From: Pelobates cultripes
Taxonomy: Eukaryota; Chordata; Amphibia; Anura; Pelobatidae
NCBI GenBank assembly: GCA_933207985.1
Contig: OW240920.1
Coordinates: 129,646,670 to 129,710,669, forward strand
Direction: 5' to 3'
DNA length: 64,000 bases
Shown here piece by piece: positions 11,863 through 53,754 of this stretch (position 1 is the stretch's first letter; each line of letters opens with the position of its first letter). The position numbers were made by a program, and so were the translations under genes. The notes under the pieces were generated by a model. The model had not been told where the DNA came from, ran no database searches, and saw only the letters and a program-made list of their open reading frames with translations.

Positions 11863-12269
11863 AAGAGAGCCACGTTCTACAACAAGGTATACCCCTTGGC
11901 CACAAACAGAGTGTAGACCCCAGGGCAACAGCCTCTGTGGCAAGCCCCATATCGGGTACCAGAGGCTGTACGGGGGAGTATGCAGCAGGAGATCCAAGAG
12001 ATGCTCCAGTTAGGGGTCATCGAACTGTCCACAAGTCCTTGGGACTCCCTGGTTGTCCTGGTAGCGAAGCAAGATGGCACTACGTGTTTCTGCATTGACC
12101 GAAGGATGCATACCCCATGCCCCGTATAGACGAGCTTCAGTATAGGACGGTTCGGGGCAGGTACCTCACCACCATTTACCTGTGCAAGGGGTACTGGCAG
12201 ATACCCCATGGCGGCAGATGCTGTCCCCAAACCCGCCTTCGTCACCCCCTTTGGCTTGTACCATATTCC

Positions 12270-12315
12270 GTCATGATTCCCTTTTATTTCTGAAGTTGTG
12301 TCCTTAAGAGGTTAA
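12270..12315. mobile_element. Fragment of a short palindromic TTAA element inserted in RT
   Basis: gtcatgattcccttttattt ... gtccttaagaggttaa is one half (reverse orientation) of the 80 bp palindrome found whole at 20042-20121. It falls inside the conserved FG-x5-M-P/S-FG-x-NAP region of RT, whose two sides (TTCGGCTTGTAC-like before it, ATGTCTTTTGGG after it) are still recognisable. Confidence 0.75.
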
Positions 12316-12927
12316 GGTAATGTCTTTTGGGATGAAGAATGCCCCGTCCACCTTCCAAAGGATGGTGGACCGGCTGTTGGATGGCCTTAAGGACTATGCC
12401 TGTGCATACCTGGACGACATTGCCATATACAGGGATACTTGGGAAGAGCATCTGGGACATGTGGGAGCTGTGCTGGACAGGATTAGGGACGCAGGCTTAA
12501 CGCTAAAACCCAGCAAGTGCCATCTAGGGATGGCGGAGGTACAGTACCTGGGACACCGGGTGGGGTGTGGGGAACAGAAACCTGAGCCAGCCAAGGTCGA
12601 GGCCGTAGCTACTTGACCCCGTCCCCTCACTAAGACCCAGGTGTTGGCCTTTTTAGAGACAGGCAGTTACTACAGGAAATTTGTCCCCAACTACAGCGTC
12701 CTAGCTAAACCCCTCACCAACCTGGCCAAAATGAACTTGGCCAGGCAGGTGAACTCGACCCCAGAGTGTGAGCAGGCATTTCAAGCCCTTCAGAATGCCT
12801 TGGTGAACGCCCCTATTCTGGCTGCCCCTAATCCCAGAAAATGCTTTTTTGTCCACACAGATGCCTCCATGTTTGGGTTAGGAGCGGTGCTGAGCCAGGT
12901 TGGGGACGATGACGGCGAACATCCCGT

Positions 12928-13141
12928 GGCTTACATCAGCAGGAAGTTGTTGCCCAGGGAGGTAAGCTACGCCGCCATTGAAAAGGAGTGCCTGACAGTG
13001 GTGTGGGTCCTCAAGAAATTACAACCCTATCTCTGGCTTACATCAGCAGGAAGTTGTTGCCCAGGGAGGTAAGCTACGCCGCCATTGAAAAGGAGTGCCT
13101 GACAGTGGTGTGGGTCCTCAAGAAATTACAACCCTATCTCT
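12928..13141. repeat. Perfect 107 bp tandem duplication inside RNase H
   Basis: 12928-13034 is repeated at 13035-13141 with no difference that I can see. It duplicates the codons for AYISRKLLPREVSYAAIEKE through KKLQPYL and shifts the frame. The identity implies a recent event. Confidence 0.92.
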
Positions 13142-13181
13142 ATGGACAAAAATTCACCCTGCTCACAACCCATTAGTGTGG

Positions 13182-13251
13182 CTTAACCGGGTCTCTGGGG
13201 ACAATGCCCGTCTGTTAGCAGACGGGCATTGTCCCCAGAGACCCGGTTAAG
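13182..13251. repeat. Perfect inverted repeat, 33 bp arms with 4 bp loop
   Basis: 13182-13214 (starting cttaaccgggtctctgg) is exactly complementary to 13219-13251, with the loop ttag. The left arm is the RNase H region of the retrotransposon, so the right arm is an inverted copy of it: a fold-back duplication at a break. Confidence 0.92.
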
Positions 13252-13344
13252 ACCCGGTAAGCAGAACGCAAATGCCGACGGGCTGTCCAGATAGACAGCC
13301 ATTAACAAGTGATCCGTGAGTAATTCCCCAGTCATCCCCTGGCC

Positions 13345-13500
13345 GGGTTCAGTTCGTCTCTGTGAACACCCCAAGATCCTGTTTAGAATGCTTAGTTAGA
13401 ACGTTCACACCTCGCTAACGAGGTGTGAAAATCGCAAACCGCAAGGAAAGCCTCGGCACGTGTTCGTTAGAAGAACATCATCCATTGGGAGCATTCACCT
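13345..13500 (+). repeat. Partial 3' LTR of the Gmr1-like element
   Basis: Matches about 9156-9316 of the 5' LTR: gaacaccccaagatcctgtt, then gttcacacctcgctaac, gcaaaccgcaa, ggcacgtg and gggagcattc. Only an internal slice of LTR remains; its right end is cut where a G-rich/C-rich repeat begins (about 13502). Confidence 0.8.
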
Positions 13501-13501
13501 C

Positions 13502-14265
13502 AGGGAGGGGGGATTAATTTTTAGTTTTTTTAATCCAACTCTTTTACATTTTTTTTGGCAGCCCCTGTCCAACCACCCTGTGCCCCCACCACAGCCTTGT
13601 GTCCCCTTCTAGTGCTCCTGTGCCCCTACCACAGCCCCTGTGCCCCCTATAGCCCCTGCCTCCCTCCACTGCTCCTATCACCCTCTAGAGCTCCTGTGCC
13701 CCTTTTCTCAGTCCCTGTGCTCCCTCCTCACCACAGTCCCCCACTCCAGCTTCTGTCCCCCCCTCCAGCTTCTGTCCCCCCTACCTCTCTATCTCCGGTG
13801 TCTCCCTCCAGCTCCTGTCCCCCACTCTCCAGCTCCTGTCCTTCTTCTCCTGTCCCCCCTCTCAAGCTCCTGCCCCCCCTCTCCAGCTCCTGTTCCCCCC
13901 TCTCCAGCTCCTGTCCCACCCCCCCCAGCTCCTGTCCCGCCCTTCCCCAGATCCTGTCCATCCCCTTCTCTAGCTCCTGCCTCCCCCCCACTCCGCAGCT
14001 CCTGCCCACTTCCTCCCCCCCTCTTGAGCCCCTGGGGGGATGAAAGAAACCCAAAGGGGCTGAGATACACAAGGGGGGTTGTAAGAAAAAGCACAAGAGT
14101 GTGTAAGACATAGTAAAGGGGGGATAAAATACAATAAAGAGGGTTAAAAATTAAAAAGGGTTATGAGGTTACAAGAGACACAGGTGAAGACGCATTTTAT
14201 TTGGGGGGGGGGGCGTCAAAATGCGTCTTCGTCTGTATAGCCAAAAATCCTTGCACTGGCTCTGT
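13502..14265. repeat. C-rich minisatellite in a possible hAT-like fragment
   Basis: Opens cagggaggggggattaattt, then a 13560-14035 array of agctcctgtccccc variants. 14190-14265 follows, with an imperfect inverted pair (gacgcattttatttg and caaaatgcgtcttcg) and the end ccaaaaatccttgcactgg. Pro/Ser/Leu- or Gly/Glu-rich frames here are translations of the array. Confidence 0.6.
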
Positions 14266-15117
14266 CTATGTCTTAATGATAATACTCTCTCCTTGCTACT
14301 TGCCTTTATTTATATTTATTATCTTTTCTTTCTTGTGCCAGATATTAATATCTGGGAGAAGCCATTTTGTTCTCCTCTGCCTAAGATGTCTGCAGTTTTC
14401 CATGGGATTGATTGTACTGATGGATTGTGGGTAAATTTGACTGGCAGCTGAAACAGAACCTTGCTGTTAGCTCTGCCCATTGTCAGGTTTTGCCATCCTG
14501 ATTGCTATACATGAGGGAAAAGTAACCCCTACTTTTATTTTGTGTATTTTAAGAAAGCTAGAGCTCTCAGGAAATAAATAAAAAATTTAGACACAGGATA
14601 CGGAGAGCTATAAAGAAAAAAAATAGATTACATTTATTTTTGGTGACAAAGCCCCTTTAATTCCTAATAAATAAGCATGCTATCGGGTAAAATAGCAGCA
14701 TTAAGGTGTAACCAATCAGGTCTTCAAAGGAAGCGATATAAGGGGTGAATTTAATGTAGACTTTTGACATCTGCTTTTTCAGTTGAAGAACAAGCAGAGA
14801 GCAGATGTCAGAGTAAGTAAAAGAATGTTATTGTATATCAGCGAAGAATAATCTGCCAGAGATGTGATACTTCCTCCAGAAAGCCCTACAGCACCATAAA
14901 CTTCTTCAACTTAAAATACTGTTCCCAAGGTTCAAGCAATAAAACCACAAAGTTTCTTTAACAACAGAAAGTGGGTTGAATGTAATCATAAAAATGTTTT
15001 AAAATGAGCAGCTGTGTGCATGCGGTGATGCATTGCAAGCTGTTCTAAAGATGTTCTTATCGAACATTGTTATCTGGTGTTATAGAGCAGAGGGCCAGAT
15101 AATATTTAGAACGTGCA
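14266..15117. other. No gene recognised
   Basis: Unique-looking AT-rich sequence. A possible TTAA element lies between about 14560 and 14980, but without two clear ends. Confidence 0.4.
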
Positions 15118-15272
15118 TTGTTGTGGCCTCAGACACTTACACTCAACGGTTATCCCAAGCACAATGGCCACATTGGTGATTTCAAGTTGTCATGCTGCCT
15201 GGAGTCTGTAGAAGCAGTGTTTCACTTTGAAATGCTGCACATACTGAGTTTAAGCTGTTGGATGTCTGGAAC

Positions 15273-16460
15273 CAGGCCCGGACTGGCCATCGGGCACACC
15301 GGCAAATGCCCGGTGGGCCGCAGTGGCCATGGGCCAAGGCCAGCAGGGGAGGTCCCAGGATCTCCCCTTTCCTGTCTATGCAGGGCCGGCACTATCCGAG
15401 CGCCGGCCCTGCTGTATTCCATGGAGGGTCGTGGGGAGATCAAAGCTCCCCCTCCCCGGCCCACTTGGATAGATGTGCGGATGGGAAGGGAGGGAGAGGA
15501 CCTGGCTCTATCTTGCAGCTCCGCCGGGTTCCTCTTGCGAGATCCAGAGCGTTGCCATGGCAACGACCGGATCTCGCGAGAGTGAACTCTTGCCCGCAGG
15601 CTAGTGTTCACTCACCACTGGACCACCAGGGATGGTGTGCGACTGCGAGTGCCGTTCCTCCCACCACTCTCTCCCAGGTACCACTGTACTGGTTCCCCCC
15701 TCCCAGGCTAAAGGTAAGAAGGGAGGGGGGGATATAATGCCTACTTTTTTTTTTTTTTTACCCCCACCCCAAACACTCAATCCCTAACATTCACACACAT
15801 CACTCTCACACACAGAACGCTCACACACATCACTCTCAGCACTCACACACATCACACACAGCACTTTCACACACAGCCCTATCACACATAGCACTCTCAC
15901 ACATAGCACTCTCACACACATCACACACAGCACTCTCACACATAGCACTCTCACACACATCACACACAGCACTCTCGCACATAGCACTCTCACACACATC
16001 ACACACAGCACTCTCACACCCATCACACACAGCACTCTCATACCCATCACACACAGCACCCTTACACACAACACCCTCACACACATCATAAACAGCACCC
16101 TCACATACAGCCCCCACACATCACACACAGCACCCCTCAAACACAGCATCCATCACACACACATACTGCACCTTCACATACACACTACATCCCTCATAGA
16201 CACCCACTGCACCCCTCAAATTAAATTTGCTTGCACTGTGCAGAACAAATACAGGGCTTTTTTTCTCATGCTAGAGCTCTTTAGCAGAGTTCTGCGCATG
16301 GTCTGCCCTGGAAGAGCATTGAACCAACATGCTCACATTGAGAGGGGGCGTGTTTGTCATTGGTGATGACGAAACACACCCTGTCTGCCCCGCCCCCTTC
16401 TTAGTGCACTGCTGTGATAAAAGAATGCCCGGGCCGAATTTTTCTCCCAGTCCGGCCCTG
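15273..16460. mobile_element. hAT-type non-autonomous element A (1188 bp) with perfect 8 bp duplication
   Basis: Ends CAGGCCCGGACTGG and CCAGTCCGGCCCTG are inverted repeats. tctggaac lies on both sides (15265-15272 and 16461-16468), an exact 8 bp target duplication as expected for hAT. Interior: a GC-rich block (15330-15735) with the RFX palindrome gttgccatggcaac (15551-15564), TCTCGCGAGA (15572-15581), ccactggaccaccagggat (15615-15633) and aaggtaagaagggagggggg (15711-15730), then a CA-rich minisatellite to about 16200. Confidence 0.92.
15780..16200. repeat. CA-rich minisatellite inside element A
   Basis: Repeats of cactctcacacatag / cacatcacacacagcactct, with units of about 22 and 44 bp. 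Frames rich in Cys/Val/Arg are artefacts. Confidence 0.9.
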
Positions 16461-16682
16461 TCTGGAACCGTCATTGGGATGTCATTAACCAGACCAGAAA
16501 CAAGAGTTCTGGGTTGACTCATGTCAGTTCTGTGAATATCGGACATCTGACGTCGGCAAACACAGCACCCTTTCGACAGGCGTCCAGTGGTGGCACAGTC
16601 CAGCACAGCAAGGGTTACTCTAACCAAAAAAGGGGCAGAGGTATTCTATAGTGTTGTGTATTCCTAACACTATAGTGTTCCT

Positions 16683-17159
16683 TTAAATGGACACTCCAGA
16701 TACCTAAAGCACTTTAGCTTGCTGAAATGCTTTATATGTAAAGAGTGTGTCCTCTTTTGTCCATTTTATAGTAAAGTGCGGATTTCAATAAAAATTATCA
16801 CTTTTATAAATTTACTTTATTACACCCCCTGGCTTTCGAGCAGAAAACATGTCCTGTTACTTCCTGGTTGTTTAACTCAGTGGAGCCAAACCCAAGAAAC
16901 AGGTTATTGCCCAGAGCATCTGCCATGTAAAGACTTCTCATTATTCTTTGTGTGTTGTGCCATCTTGTGTATCTACCTTGACCCACTAGCCCAGGGGCTC
17001 TTCAAATATTGTGCACTACATCTCTCATAATTCTGTCAACTCATCATGAGATGTTGTCCACAACATGTGGAGCGCCAATGGAAGCCTACTGCTACACAAG
17101 TGCATTGTACTAGTGTTCAGCCTACTGTAGTGGTTAAAGTGCTTAGAGTACCCCTTTAA
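16683..17159. mobile_element. TTAA element, second family (tggacactccagatacctaa)
   Basis: TTAA at 16683-16686 and 17156-17159. The ends ttaaatggacactccaga and gtacccctttaa, with inner caccta/taaagcactttagc and gtggttaaagtgctta, are inverted. It abuts the preceding element at a shared TTAA. A related copy starts at 20029. 16990-17095 may hold a diverged copy of the 136 bp palindromic element. Confidence 0.7.
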
Positions 17160-17307
17160 AATATATTTGAAAAAAAACTATACAGTTTTGTAAATGATAC
17201 AGAGCTGGGTTTTGTATATCTTTAAAAAAAAAAAATGTGGATCATTGGTGCTTTTTATTCTATTACATGGTGACTGTACTTTTCTAAGATGCTAAATAAA
17301 AACAAAA

Positions 17308-17710
17308 TTAAAGGGACACCATAGTCACCAAAACAGCTTTAGCTCAATGAAGCAGTTTTTGTGTATATATCACGCCTCTGAAGTTTCACTGCTCAATGCA
17401 CTGCCATTCAGGTGTTAAATTACTTTTGTTTCTGTTGCATGAAAACAAAACGGGAACTTATTTTAAATGTTTTTATCTCCTGCTCTGTAAATTAAACTGT
17501 AATTACACACAGGAGGATCCTGCGGGGTCTAGCAAGCAATTAACAGAGCAGGAGATAAGGTATTCAAAATTAAATTAAATTTGCAATAAAGGAAGTGTAC
17601 AAAACTGGTTTTATCCAATCATGCACGCAGTTGGTGGGACCTAATAAGTTAGGGACAGGGTACACTACAGTGTTAGGTTTGTATTCTCAACACTATAGTG
17701 TCCCTTTTTT
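17308..17710. mobile_element. TTAA element, first family
   Basis: Starts TTAAAGGGACACCATAGTCA and ends CACTATAGTGTCCCTTTT; the right TTAA has decayed. It holds the same aagcagttttgtgtatatatc region as 21218-21709. Confidence 0.8.
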
Positions 17711-19031
17711 ACAATTTCAGCATTTTTTTTTTTTTTTTTAAATTTGATTTAGTAATTTTGCTCTCGTTTTCGTATCAGGACAGATAGTTTTGTTGTTTTG
17801 TTCGGACAATAACCCTTTTGTTAGCGTTTCACTTGGTGCCGAAATGTTTGCTGCAGTTTTCTATTCCTGTTCATGATGTGCAATAAAACATAAGAATAGG
17901 AAAAAAACTGAGAAAAAAAAGACATTTTAATTCCTTTAAACATGTTTCTCAAAAATATTATTAATGAATGTTGCAAATGGTATTTCAGACACCAGACTAC
18001 TTGCTTAACAAGATGATAAAAATGGTATATAAATATGTCATTTTTGGAATAAAGAAGTAAAATCATGGAGATATAACTGCAGTTAAAGTTCGGTCCATTT
18101 AACTTCATATGAATAAATGTATATTTTCTAACAGCTTGTTTATAGCAATTCCCTTTTGTTCCCCTAGGTGGCAATATTACCCCACTCACAGGTTCAGTTT
18201 TGACATAAGCAGAAAATTGCAGAATACTTTTTTCTGCTTCATTCTCTTTTTAGGTGTTAGTAAATGTGAATCTTCTGAATTTGCCGATATATAAATAAGG
18301 TTTAAAAAAAAGTTTGAAAAACAAGCATATGCCACTTTCATGGCTAAATAAAGTTTTTTGTCTTTATAACTTCAATGTTCTTGTGCTGTTTTACAGTAGT
18401 TGCTGAGAACTGAAGCCCTAATTTCGTATTTGTGGATTATCTTTTCAAAAATGTAACATTTTGAAAAATGAAAAAATATATATTTGTATGATATATTGAT
18501 ATATTTTGTTATATATGACATTTCTTGATATTTTAATATTCTAAAAAATTCATTTTAAAAGCTTAGTAAAAAAAAACATTAAATCAAGGCCTAATGTTTA
18601 ATTTAATATCATTAAAATCATTTTAGGCTTTTACAATATTTTTGACATTTTAGTATTTTCCAAAATACTAAAATTTCAAAAATATTGTAGGATTATTTTT
18701 TTATGTCATATATATAAAATGATATATATTAAAAAGATATCAAAATAGTAAAAAAAATCTAAATAGTTGAAAAGTTTATACGGACATGTTTAATCAAGGC
18801 TTTAATGAGAGTTTGGATAATAATATGATTGACATGCATTGTAGGCATGGGCCACAACTTCCAAAGTGTGTGGGAGTACATTAACAGTCTTATTTCAACC
18901 ATTATAGATATTTCCTTGGATTCGTTGCATGTACGTAGATAATAACTAATACACAATTCACAAAAATATCAAAGTGTTTTGGGACCAATGTTTGCTTCAT
19001 TTAAAATAGCTAAGCAGGTTTGAATTTCCAA
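17711..19031. other. No gene; AT-rich sequence with a palindromic repeat
   Basis: 18400-18790 contains an AT-rich inverted repeat centred near 18662 (ttttagtattttcc / aaaatactaaaat). Its flanks (tggattatcttttcaaaa) resemble pieces at 23437-23530 and 30175-30306. This is probably a small palindromic transposon family. Nothing else is recognised. Confidence 0.5.
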
Positions 19032-19422
19032 TTAAAGGGGAACCATCACTTTCCAGGACTTTAATTATTGTTTTTACTTATTCCCAATTTTAACAAATAT
19101 TGGATTTGCGTGGTTTAAAAAATAAAATTCAAAGCAGAAATCCACATCAATGTAGTTATCTTCATCCTGGAACTAAGCCCCCTTAATTTAAGCTCTCCCT
19201 GTCAGTCAGTATTGATGAAGGAGAAGAAATTGAAACAATGTTGCAATGTGTGCCTTGCTGTGCCAGGACTGAACTGGATTGTGATGTCAGTTAAAGAATC
19301 TTTAATACACATTTAGTAGAAAATGGAGCACCACATGAAAATAAGGTTAAGACAAGTCATGGGTAATTTTCAACGTTTTATTCCATGGTGTAAATTCTAG
19401 AGAAGTGACAGTCCCCCTTTAA
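19032..19422. mobile_element. TTAA element, third family
   Basis: Starts TTAAAGGGGAACCATCACTT and ends AAGTGACAGTCCCCCTTTAA, with TTAA at 19032-19035 and 19419-19422. A second copy of its right part lies at about 56925-57255. The right end is followed by a 37 bp tandem duplication of itself and its flank (units starting 19402 and 19439). Confidence 0.8.
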
Positions 19423-19550
19423 TCGGCTATCCAGATTTGAAGTGACAGTCCCCCTTTAATCGGCTATCAAGATTTGAATATCGTGTAAAAGACTTAAATG
19501 TTTCAACAACCCAGCTACAATATTCTCAGTCTTATATATATAATTTTACA

Positions 19551-19683
19551 GGGTATTCACTAAAGTGAGATTTCAAAGTGAATTCAAGGTGAACTTCAAA
19601 TTTAAGGTCAGGGTTGTTAAACTGAAAACACTACAGACTGAGAGGTTTTCCAAACTGGCTTTCTCGCTTTTGTGAATAACCCT
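19551..19683. mobile_element. Palindromic element P, copy 1
   Basis: gggtattcactaaagtgaga at the left and cttttgtgaataaccc at the right are inverted, with aattcaaggtgaacttcaaa and a ggtca core between. Other copies: 20812-20960, 24900-25064, 27380-27550, 39225-39350, 47235-47400, 50848-52675 (split) and 56738-56912. Confidence 0.7.
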
Positions 19684-20028
19684 GTTAATATTTGTAGTGA
19701 CAATAACAATAACATCTGTAGTTCTGTTTTCTGCAAATCCAGTATGAAGATGAAAATAGACGTTGATTTAAATCCAATTTTGCTTTGGAAATCTAAAGTG
19801 CAGGAGATAGGGTACCCTGCAGGGGTGGTGTTAGTTTATGAAAACACTGCATTGTTGTTGGCCTGTGTGCATAATATACATTTTATTTTTTAATGAAATC
19901 TGCCTTTTACTGGTCACCCTGATAGTGTTATCCGCTCAACCACAAATTGTTGAAAATTAATTAGGAAGTTGCAGATTTTAGGTAAAAATGTACATTTTAG
20001 AAATAATTCCAGATCAGCTATTTTGAAC

Positions 20029-20470
20029 TTAAATGGACACTTTAACCCCTTAAGGACCAAACTTCTGGAATAAAAGGGAATCATGACATGTCACACATGT
20101 CATTTGTCCTTAAGGGGTTAAACACCTAAAGCACTTTATCTTGCTGAAGTTAATCATGCGTAAAAAGTATGTCCTCTTTTTTTAATTTTAGAAAAACTGC
20201 AGATTTCAATAGAAATTGGTACTTTTATAAATTAACTTTGCTACACACCCTCTAGCTGTCAATCATATAACTGGTCCTGTTCCTTCCTGGTTAGGTTAAC
20301 TCAGTGGAACTAAACTCAAGAGGCAACAATTGCTCAGAGCACCTGTCTTGCAAAACTCCTCATTGAGCTGCATTGGGAAGTCTGTGATTGGACAGCCACA
20401 GAAAGTCTGGGCGGAATTAAAAGGGGAGGGTTTGCAAAGGCTTCAGACAAGACGATTTGCAATCTGTTTT
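20029..20470. mobile_element. TTAA element, second family, with an 80 bp palindrome nested inside
   Basis: Left end ttaaatggacactttaa at 20029. The sequence then continues, after the nested element, as acacctaaagcactttatct, like 16700-16720. The right end is not clear; 20470 is approximate. Shared interior with 16683-17159: tcctggtt-aactcagtgga and cagagcacctg. Confidence 0.65.
20042..20121. mobile_element. 80 bp palindromic TTAA element (complete)
   Basis: ttaaccccttaaggaccaaa ... tttgtccttaaggggttaa, flanked by TTAA at 20042-20045 and 20118-20121. Its core gaatcatgacatgtcacaca is partly self-complementary. A half copy lies in the retrotransposon RT at 12270-12315. Confidence 0.8.
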
Positions 20471-20811
20471 TACACAATAAAAAAAAATAAGTGACGTGAT
20501 CTTAAAGTTTCAATTCCTTAGAGAATTCCAGAAAATTTACAGTTTAGAGAATTAACCTGTGAAAGTGATTTATTTGCTAAAGAGTAAAATATGGTGAATT
20601 GAAAAATAAATGTGCTATATTTTGGCTGAATGTAAACTGAGAATATAGTTTAGAGGTGAGGACTTGATTACTCAGTTATTTTGTCTTTAATTTTGCAATT
20701 GCAGTTTCTAAATCATCACAATTCACTGTTCACTGATAAAATATCATTAGAGACAAGTGACATAACATTCCCATAACTTTTTCATAATCTGTGATAAATG
20801 ACATATTGACA

Positions 20812-20960
20812 GAGTTATTCAAAGTTAATTCAATGTGAATATCAAATTGAAGGTCAAAGAATCCAAACTGGAAACATTCTCTAAGTCTGCCATGCTTCCA
20901 GTTCTAAATTGTAAAATTCACTTTGAAATAACTGTGAATTGTCACTTTAGTGAAACATCT
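20812..20960. mobile_element. Palindromic element P, copy 2
   Basis: agagttattcaaagttaatt at the left and cactttagtgaaac at the right, with tgaatatcaaattgaaggtc and a matching inverted half. Confidence 0.6.
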
Positions 20961-21217
20961 CTATGAGAGCTGGTTACAAGAAAATGAAATAGAACAGAGA
21001 GGGCATGGTAGGCATATTGACAGCAAAAGCATGTGCATAGCTAATTAAAAGGTATACGTGCTCAGTGATTCTATTTAACGTAAATACGGGCAAGTAAATG
21101 TTTCAATGAAGTATCCAAGTAATCAACTTAACCATACATTTTCCTGTATTTTCAACACATTTTCTACAAAATGCCTGTAGCAGCATTGGCCTCAACACCA
21201 ATAATAACTGTATACAT

Positions 21218-21709
21218 TTAAAGGGACACTATAGTCACCAAAACAATGTTAGCTCAATTAAGCAGTTTTGGTGTATAGATCATGTCCCTGCAGTCTTACT
21301 GCTCAATTCACTGCCATTTAGGAGTTAAATCAATTTGTTTATACAGCCCTAGCCATGCTGAAAATTCCTATATTACACATTCTGTATAATTTAGAATTTC
21401 TTATCTCCTGCTGTGTTAATAGTCTTCTAGACCCTGCAGTAGCCTGTGTGTTATTACAGTTTAATTTACAGAGAAAGAGATAAAAACTTCTAAAGCAAGT
21501 TAACCTCTAATTTAAAATGAAAAACATTTTTATAATGCAGGCTGTGTGAGTCACAGCCAGGGGAGGTGTGGCTAGGGCTGCATAAACAGAAACAAAAGTG
21601 ATTTAGCTCTTAAATGGCAGACAATTGAGCAGCGAGACTGCAGTGGAATGATCTATACACTAAAACTGCTTCACTAACATTGCTTTTGGTGAGTATAGTA
21701 TCCCTTTAA
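21218..21709. mobile_element. TTAA element, first family, near-complete (492 bp)
   Basis: TTAAAGGGACACTATAGTCA at the left, AGTATAGTATCCCTTTAA at the right, TTAA at 21218-21221 and 21706-21709. The terminal inverted region extends over 70 bp (agctcaattaagcagttttg versus aaactgcttcactaacat). Confidence 0.88.
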
Positions 21710-22085
21710 ATGCAGCACTTTTAGTGCATTAAAGACAGGCATGCATGCATCCCAATATTTGCTAAGCACTGTAAGGGCTGGCAGAGCCAGAGGGCAGGTT
21801 CAAGCAACCTTCAACACTGCAACTGTTGTGAACCACGCATTTCGCTGCTCTCAGCTGTAACAGCAATGCAAAAGGTTGTCTGACATTTCTAAGGAGCCAG
21901 GATTCTGTGTTTGCATGCATATTACAAGGCACTTTTAATAAAACAAAAAAACCTTATCAATGAGAGAAAGAAGTGGTGCTATACAGACTTAGTGCAGTTA
22001 CTGCCTATCAGATATTCATTCAATATTACTTTATACAACGGTGCTGGAAGATAGGCAGAACATAAAAAGTACTTTAAGTGTGGGA
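21710..22085. other. No feature recognised downstream of DCN
   Basis: Unique-looking sequence just beyond the predicted DCN end. In mammals lumican lies 3' of decorin in the same orientation, but no leucine-rich repeat exon is visible in 1-22085. Confidence 0.5.
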
Positions 22086-22265
22086 TTTATTTATTGTGTA
22101 TTTTTTTAAGTCTGACACATTCTCCTGCGAATGGAGCATACTATGATTTATTGGTTGTTGGTTTTTTTTTCTGTATGTGTGTTTGTACAGCTGTTTCTTC
22201 TCTCTTTTTTTCATCTTTTTCACCCTGTGGTTTTCTTTGGTTCCAGGGAACATTTTCACAGCCTC
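22086..22265 (-). terminator. DCN: Candidate DCN 3' UTR and polyadenylation signals
   Basis: Two overlapping AATAAA hexamers read on the minus strand at 22095-22090 and 22091-22086, about 170 nt after the stop. Cleavage would fall a few bases below 22086. The true 3' UTR could be longer, since mammalian DCN uses several sites, and no transcript data are available here. Confidence 0.45.
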
Positions 22266-53739
<31,474 letters not shown>

Positions 53740-53754
53740 TTTTGGAGAAGAAAC

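Larger units (their letters stand above)
11930..13260 (+). pseudogene. Reverse transcriptase and RNase H of Gmr1-like element, broken
   Basis: RT begins WQAPYRVPEAVRGSMQQEIQ and reads GVIELSTSPWDS, with the catalytic YLDDIA at 12407-12424 in the frame 12320-12616. RNase H follows with FVHTDASMFGLGAVLSQ (about 12848-12900) and AYISRKLLPREVSYAAIEKE. Breaks: deletion and frameshift near 12105-12230, an inserted 46 bp transposon fragment at 12270-12315, a stop near 12614, a 107 bp tandem duplication at 12928-13141 and an inverted duplication at 13182-13251. Confidence 0.85.
9061..13505 (+). mobile_element. Decayed Gmr1-like Ty3/gypsy LTR retrotransposon
   Basis: 5' LTR 9061-9949, then gag (SCAN-related) from 9994, a CCHC knuckle, a protease remnant, an integrase H2C2 zinc finger (11735-11849), reverse transcriptase with YLDD (12407-12418), RNase H with TDAS, and a partial 3' LTR at about 13345-13500. 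Integrase before RT is the domain order known for the Gmr1 group of deuterostome Ty3/gypsy elements. The element is dead: gag and pol carry frameshifts and stops, the integrase catalytic core is missing, a DNA-transposon fragment sits in RT, and the 3' part is rearranged. Confidence 0.85.
15118..16686. mobile_element. TTAA-type element disrupted by hAT element A
   Basis: The flanks of the inner hAT (gcctggagtctgtagaag and cattgggatgtcatt) match a shorter, uninterrupted relative at 34470-34760. The right end ctaacactatagtgttcctt + taa finishes at TTAA 16683-16686. The left boundary is approximate. Confidence 0.6.

Noticed and set aside
13555..14113. Proline/serine-rich 157-162 residue frames
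   Set aside because: Translation of the C-rich minisatellite.
1..22085. Lumican or keratocan exons 3' of DCN
   Set aside because: Expected from mammalian gene order, but no leucine-rich repeat or SLRP cysteine pattern appears in any frame.
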